Source: Anadara kagoshimensis (lineage: Eukaryota > Mollusca > Bivalvia > Arcoida > Arcidae). From it: a DNA stretch of 64,000 bases. Under the pieces are notes generated by a model. It made no database searches. It was not told the DNA's origin and worked only from the letters and a program-made list of their open reading frames with translations. The DNA lies in contig CM037874.1 in NCBI GenBank assembly GCA_021292105.1, forward strand, positions 25,656,583 to 25,720,582, read 5' to 3'. Below are positions 58,299-64,000 of the stretch, one piece after another (the stretch's first letter is position 1; every line of letters starts with the position of its first letter). Both the position numbers and the translations under genes were made by a program.

Positions 58299-58525
58299 TG
58301 TTTTTCTCCCATTTTAATGCCAGTAATTGGCTTCAAATTCGATTTACATAGACATCGACGCCATGATGGAAAAAATTAACTTCGTTATTCAATATTCTGA
58401 TTTAAAATAAATATCACTATCGGAAATATAATATACCATAGAAATATCCCCCAATGGTATCTCCGATGGAATATTTCTATATTACATGACTTGTCATGGG
58501 AGAAAAAAACAATCTATTTACTGGC
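58285..58525. repeat. MITE-like inverted structure
   Basis: TGGATTGTTTTTCTCCCAT at the left matches the inverted right segment ATAGATTGTTTTTTTCTCCC. Inside, ATAGAAATAT (58440-58449) pairs with ATATTTCTAT (58472-58481). Confidence 0.5.
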
Positions 58526-58649
58526 TTTGGCTACTTTAGACTATACATGTATGTATAGCTCTTTCGTAACTCTAGATATTGAGTAAATGATTACTTATTC
58601 GTTTAACGGTATTTTACAATAAGTGTTCAATGAAAATGCCTTGCTGATG

Positions 58650-59010
58650 TAATGTAGAACAAACACCATTGACATACGTTCTTATTCCGCTGATGTAGTA
58701 TTTGCTTCACAGTTAATATGCTATGGTGGACCTTGTTTCCGAACAGAAAATTCATACAACAATATAATCTGCTTACAATTGTTTAGCAATGGAAATCATA
58801 ACAAAATTGTTTATAAATATGACGTCTCTCTATCATAAACATAGTGTCATGGTTTTTCATCCCGCTAAAATGGGGCGCTTACCTCAATGAAACACACATG
58901 TTTATTTCCTTGGTTGAAATTCAAAATTTCAAATGTTTAACTTAATTTGACAGTTTTAAAAGTTTTTACTTAAAAGTTGCTTCTGTGATTGCAATTTCAA
59001 AATGGACCGG
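58650..59010 (+). mobile_element. Very decayed Penelope-like RT end and tail
   Basis: GTAGTATTTGCTTCACAGTT, AATATGCTATGGTGGACCTT, and a tail-like AATTTGACAGTTTTAAAAG further on. Similarity is weak. Confidence 0.4.
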
Positions 59011-59090
59011 TATTTGTGTGTTGGATTTCACAAACTGAAACTGAAAGATTTTTAAAATGTAAATAATTAGAAAAAATAGAAATTACTTAC

Positions 59091-59138
59091 TGTGATGTGT
59101 ACAATCTGTACAAGTGCAGAGACTTTAGGATTTTTATA
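59091..59138 (-). promoter_or_regulatory. K5 promoter and non-coding leader exon
   Basis: TATAAAA at 59138-59132, leader exon ending ACACATCACA|GTAAGT at 59091. The upstream GCCTTAAG and CGGGTGTTT blocks of K1-K3 are not seen. Confidence 0.62.
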
Positions 59139-59524
59139 CTGAAAGTCCCTGTATTACATCAATTACTTTACATCTTCGAGCTATCAGAAACGAAGCAACG
59201 TGTGTGTTTTTAAAATTTTTTTATATGATTTATCACCCAGAAGAATTTTTTATCCACAGTTACTCATATTTTTAAAATGAATCACTTAGTACTTTATCAT
59301 GTTGTAGAAGTGAAATCGATGGTGCGTCGTATAATTAGCATATTGAATATGAATTATTCAACGCCATATTGTTCTCAAACTTCGTAACCTTGCCAATGCA
59401 AACAGTAACCATCATGGTTTCTGTTTGAAACGTTGATACACATGTAGCACACATGATGGAATAGTATAAGGCATATGTCCCATACAACTTTCAGTTTTAG
59501 TACGCATATGTCTTGTACTCTATG

Positions 59525-59878
59525 ACCACTGCGGTAGCTCAGTTGGTAGAGTGCTCGCTCCGTAAGTGGGAGGTCGTGGATTCGAACCCCGGCCGGGTCT
59601 TACCCAAGACTTGAAAGTGGGTAGTGACTGTTCTTTGGCCAAGCACTCGGCATTATGAAATGAAAGTCACGGTTCTTTCGGATGGGAACTTAAAATAAAC
59701 GAGGTCCCGCGTCACGGTGGGCTTAGCACGCTAAAGAACCCTGCTGTATAATGCCATCAGCGCAACGCACAGGCAAAATTTCTGCACTTTCGCCTATAGC
59801 TGGCGACGTCTCGATATAAGTAAAATATTCTTGACTGGGACGTTAAACACCATTACTACTACTACTACTTGAACACTA
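59525..59878 (+). mobile_element. Full-length tRNA-derived SINE (family 1)
   Basis: tRNA-like head with box A (TAGCTCAGTTGGTAGAGTG) and box B (GGATTCGAACCCC), body with CAAGCACTCGGCATT and ACGGTTCTTTCGG, then CTGGCGACGTCTCGATATAA, the GGGACGTTAAACACCATT end and an (ACT)n tail. A possible target duplication is CTATGA. It is not a functional tRNA because the acceptor stem does not pair. Confidence 0.88.
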
Positions 59879-60016
59879 TGATAAATATGTGAATGTCACA
59901 TCTATGTAATGCCTTAAAACTTCCTGGGCGCGGGAAACTTCCCTGGGCTTTCCCTGGGCTTATTTTGTTCACTCAAGACTAATATTGGGTTAGGTCGTGA
60001 TTACTATTCCATTTGG

Positions 60017-60356
60017 AGTGAGTGAGTAATGGTGTTTAACGTCCCAGTCAAGAATATTTCACTTATATCGAGACGTCGCCAGCTATAGGCGAAGGTGCAG
60101 AAATTTTGCCTGTGCGTTGCGCTTATGGCATTATACAGCAGGGTTCTTTAGCGTGCCAAGCCCACCGTGACACGGGACCTCGTTTATTTTAAGTTCCCAT
60201 CCGAAAGAACCGTGACTTTCATTTCGTAATGCCGAGTGCTTGGCGAAAGAACAGTCACTACCCACTTTCAAGTCTTGGGTCAGACCCGGCCGGGGTTCGA
60301 ACCCACGACCTTCCACTTACGGAGCAAGCACTCTACCAACTGAGCTACCGCAGTGG
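60017..60356 (-). mobile_element. Full-length SINE (family 1), inverted relative to its neighbour
   Basis: Perfect 15-base target duplication TACTATTCCATTTGG at 60002-60016 and 60357-60371. Same family as 59525-59878 in opposite orientation, about 140 bases away. The exact flanking repeat implies a recent insertion. Confidence 0.92.
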
Positions 60357-60371
60357 TACTATTCCATTTGG

Positions 60372-61218
60372 ATTTGTATGATTTATTTTAGTACCATTTT
60401 GCTTTGTATACTTATGATGGGTTTTAATCCGTCATTACTATTCCGTTCGCATTTGTATGATTTAGTGTTCATTTTCTAGCTTCCCTTCCTTTCAACCTCG
60501 TATAGTTATGTAGTACATTGTCCAGCTTATATTTTTCTAATATATAGTTTAAAAAAATCTTTATTTTTAGATGATATACATGCAAGGTTCTTTGGGTTAT
60601 TGCTTGTTAAATAATGGTCAACTTTATTATTTTTAATGCAAGTATTTATATACCATTGATTGTAGAATAAACGCATAATAAGGTAATTCAATAAAGTAAA
60701 ACTGTTCTAAGAACAACTATTCCTGGGTGGGTCCAGTATTTGGCTTTTGTATCATTCACGTATACTGCGTCATGTAACCAAGTACATGCTTTTGGTTTAT
60801 GTATCTGCGTTAGCATTTATCTCAATCCATGCGTTAGTTTGCGATACGGGATGTGTATTTTTCATAATATTAGAATAAATTACATTCCGCAAACCTCCAT
60901 AAGAAATAAGCATGTATTGTATATTCTCAAAACTACGTACAAATAAGCCCATTTAAAGCTACGACATTGACTGACGTCACGATGTCGTTATTATTCCTCA
61001 TGGCTTCGTACGTATCAGTCTAGGTTTACGCCGAGTGATTTATCCAGCCTATTATATCTTATATTTATAAGCCATCATAATATTTTGTTAATATTTTATA
61101 TCTTGTTGAAGTATTCAGATTATTTTTATCGAATGACATCCATAAAGCCCCCAGATGCCGATATCAGGCAGGGTGGTAGTAATCTTCCCGCTTTAGCGGA
61201 GGGGTGCTGATAATGAAG
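60372..61218. other. Unassigned stretch
   Basis: Begins with a local direct repeat of the flank (TACTATTCCATTTGGATTTG and, about 70 bases on, TACTATTCCGTTCGCATTTG). No gene is recognised. Confidence 0.45.
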
Positions 61219-61221
61219 TGG

Positions 61222-62262
61222 TAATCAATCAAAAACAAACATACTAATCCATGTCCGAATCACAATCTGGAAGCAAAGTAAAAACTTTGGAACTGACAAG
61301 TCAGGTAAGACACGTGAACTTAGACCAGGGAAGTGAGAACGGGTGCTCCGGAAGGGTAAGCACCTCCTGTTTAGGTAGCTACACCCGCCACGCGTGTAAT
61401 AAAAATTGTGTGGAATAAACATGGAACTATGAGACGTCAAATATATATCCAGGGCAATCCTGGACACAGAGACATCAAACTTATCAACAATACTGTAATG
61501 ACGGCCATAAAACTTTTTGAAGGCCTTGATAAGCCTAGGCTTGCAAGATCCCCGAGTCAACTATTTATTTGCAAACAGCCTACTTCGTTGTACAAAATCC
61601 CCGTAGTGGGAACAAGCTCTACCATAGCGTATTAATTGGTAAACAAATACACCATAATCAGGAGTAGCAGGTATATTGCTGCATAATAAAGGAAAGTTGA
61701 CAATAGAAAAATTGAAGTCATCACGTTTGTCATAAAGTTTCAAATGTAGCCTTTCGTGTGCGTCTTAACTCAGGTATGTCTAAATATGAAGCAGAACTTG
61801 AGGAATCAGTCGTGTCTTTTATTTCAAGCTCGCTAGGATAGATAACATTTGCATAGTCTCTAATTTTGGGATTGTTAAGAGACAGAACGTGACAGAACGT
61901 CATCTATATATCTGTATGTTGAGTTAAATGATTTGGCGACAGTCTTCTCTCCAGATTTAACAAGGTTCTGCAAACATTCTGCTTCATAAGAATAAAGAAA
62001 CAAATTAGCAAGCAATGGTACACAGTTTGTACCCATTGGTATACCAATTGTTTGCTGAAAAACTATATTACCAAACATAACAAACATGTTATCTATCAAA
62101 AACTCCAACATTTTTGTTGATAGTATCTTCAGTATATTTTTGTTTGGAATCCGTATGATGCTTGACAAAATAGCCAGAATCCCTGTTCAGTACCAGATAT
62201 TTGTATCTTGGCTTACCGTTTTTGTAAAAGAAAGACAAGTGAATAATTTCTTTAAGACGTTC
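61222..62262 (-). mobile_element. Penelope-like RT fragment with 3' tail
   Basis: Minus strand: RT from the KNGKPRYKYL region through GIPMGTNCVPLLANLF (61875-62168) and YRYIDDVLS, with a short local duplication (CAGAACGTGACAGAACGT) and frameshifts, then the C-terminal part (61561-61743), and the tail to ATCAAAAACAAACATACTAA at 61228. It is 5'-truncated near 62262. Confidence 0.78.
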
Positions 62263-62537
62263 TTAACTAATACATCCTTGTCAAATCTGGGTAAAAGCAG
62301 AATACTAGTGAATCTACTAGTGAACTATCCGAGAAAAACGAAGACAGTAGATCATCTATGAATTTAGTCCAGATTACGATATGTCATCCAAGCATTATTC
62401 AACCTGTGCATTTATCGGTCATGAAGCTTCTACCAAAATTCACAATAAATCTCCAATATCTTGCGTTTCATTTAAGATCGTTGTTTCGCCATTTTAATAA
62501 ATAAATGAAAAGGCTTTCAAAACAGTCTAGTACATAT

Positions 62538-63625
62538 CAGGCATGGGGTAATGCTAATTTGTAATGTTCTGTAATGCATTACATTTTCCCAAAGTAATGC
62601 ATGTAATGTGTATTGCCCAAATTTTTGCATTACATGTTATGGTAATGTAATGCATTACATAGACAAACATGAATGTAATTTAAGCATTACATGGCATTTC
62701 ATAGCATTATCCCTCTCTAGTAAATATTATATATTGTTACCATTAAAATTAAGGGCTAGTAAGTACCTGCAGGCTACTTTTTTCCACAGTATGAAATATG
62801 AAAATCAATGTTTAAAAAGTGTTTTTAACTGTTGTCAAACTAATGATATACTTTACTTTCACTGATTACTTGTCATGAAAACAATTTTATATTTTTATTA
62901 TTTTTACCAGCTATTGTTTTTATTTACAATCTTTTTTATATGTTATTTTAGTCATTGAATACCTATCTTGAATGATGAAAGAAGTCATATGTTAAGTATG
63001 GTTTATCATAGACACCTGTCAATACCACTTATTAGTTTGTATACCTATCAATTCCTTTTTTCTGTTTTGATTTAATGGTAATTACATAACAGTAAAATTT
63101 AGTGGATAAAATAAATAATAAAAACACAATGATAGAATAATTCCTTACAGCATCTCTTTTTCTTTTTTTTTTTTTAGAGAAAACACAGAAGTGTATATTT
63201 TGAAAATAATAAGTTTGACATAGATGAACAATCGACTTTGATAAATTTTGTAAAACATACTGGTAGCCAGCCGAAATGTCAATTGAATGACCCAATGCAA
63301 AAAGATATGCATTTATTGATTATATTGCTGGTGATTTACTCCCATTTACAACAGTTGGAAGTCAAAACTTTGAGAACTTTGTAGAAAACCTTAAACCTAA
63401 ATTTCAAATTTCAAACAGGAAACATCTCTCATCTATATATGTTTAAATTCTTTTGTTAATAAAATTTATGAAATGTAATGTGTGATATAATGCATTACTT
63501 TAGTAAAGTAATTGTAATATAATGCATTACTTTCCAAAATGCAAGTAATTGTAATATAATGCTAGTTTTGTCAAAGTAATTGTAATGCAATGCATTACAT
63601 TGCAATGTAATTCGCCCCATGTCTG
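62538..63625. mobile_element. hAT-like non-autonomous element with perfect 8 bp target duplication
   Basis: Starts CAGGCATGGGGTAATGCTAA and ends, inverted, CAGACATGGGGCGAATTACA. GTACATAT lies at 62530-62537 and again at 63626-63633. It is a shorter relative of 19533-21085, with the same ATGCATTAC-rich sub-terminal arrays and no nested MITE. No transposase frame. Confidence 0.9.
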
Positions 63626-63689
63626 GTACATATTGCTTCGAAAATAACATTCATAATTATTTTTAAAACTCTGGCATTAGAGTATTCAC

Positions 63690-64000
63690 AAGACAATCGA
63701 AAACAAAACATACTAATATATGTCCAAATCACAATCCAGAAGCAAAGTTAAAAGTTTGAAACTGGCAAATTAGTTTAAACACGTACTTAGTTGAATATGC
63801 AGTCTTAATCTGAACTGTCACCATCATGCTGGTTATGTAACAGCATGCTTAGTGTTGAAGATGTTCATGAAATAAATACAAAACAACATACTAATCCATG
63901 TCCGAATCTCAATTCAGAAGCAAAGTAAAACACGTGAACTTCCACCAGGTAAGTGAGTTCGTGTGATCCGGAAGGGTAAGCACCTCCTGATCAACTAGCT
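63690..64000 (-). mobile_element. Two Penelope-like 3'-tail fragments at the window edge
   Basis: About 63695-63785 (AAAACAAAACATACTAATAT...TTAGTTTAAACACG) and about 63880-64000 (AACATACTAATCCATGTCCG...GGGTAAGCACCTCCTG). The second runs to the window end. Confidence 0.65.

Noticed and set aside
59525-59600. Apparent tRNA gene with box A and box B
   Set aside because: The acceptor stem does not pair, and the sequence continues into a SINE body repeated elsewhere; the same applies to 60280-60356, 56580-56650, 43890-43947 and 17179-17255.

Overview
The window looks like AT-rich invertebrate nuclear DNA, most likely from a bivalve mollusc and probably a mytilid mussel. The evidence is small intron-bearing genes with GT-AG splice sites, TATA boxes and AATAAA signals, set among tRNA-derived SINEs, non-LTR and Penelope-like retroelement debris, and hAT-type and other non-autonomous DNA elements. 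The taxon is an inference from this content; no marker gene fixes it. No prokaryotic feature, rRNA gene, functional tRNA gene or CRISPR array is seen.

The genes are a cluster of seven related loci, all on the minus strand, encoding very short secreted single-domain Kazal-type serine protease inhibitors of about 61-70 residues. Each intact locus has the same four-exon plan: a TATA box and short non-coding leader exon; a coding exon with signal peptide and the first five Kazal cysteines; a short coding exon, joined in phase 2, with the sixth cysteine and the stop; and a non-coding 3' exon with a poly(A) signal. From low to high coordinates the loci are K1 (about 5.5-10.5 kb), K2 (14.1-16.4), K1' (17.5-22.4, broken: its second coding exon is deleted), K2' (25.9-28.3, same protein as K2), K3 (35.0-37.1), K4 (43.6-46.1) and K5 (55.9-59.1). 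The predicted reactive-site residue (P1) is Met in K1/K1'/K2/K2', Ala in K3 and K4, and Lys in K5. If these are inhibitors, the cluster could block proteases of different specificity.

K1-K2 and K1'-K2' lie in two tandem copies of an 11-12 kb segment (about 5,030-16,693 and 17,000-28,533). The segment upstream of the first copy (71-3,360) is also repeated after the second (28,536-30,521, with an internal deletion). Comparing the copies gives empty and filled sites for several insertions. Only the first copy has a 1.5 kb 5'-truncated Penelope-like element and two short 3'-tail fragments. Only the second has a SINE with a 15 bp target duplication, a 1.55 kb hAT-like element with an 8 bp target duplication and a nested MITE, and the exon deletion in K1'.

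The rest (31-35 kb, 37-43 kb, 46-55 kb, 59-64 kb) is repeat-dominated. It holds more Penelope-like RT fragments and dozens of copies of their roughly 235 bp 3' tail, a 4.4 kb foldback structure (49.75-54.19 kb) whose loop contains a decayed LINE, a second hAT-like element with a perfect 8 bp target duplication, several SINE copies including an inverted pair, and duplicated fragments of an unrecognised coding sequence. Coordinates of spliced exons are manual calls from splice-site consensus and were not checked against transcripts.
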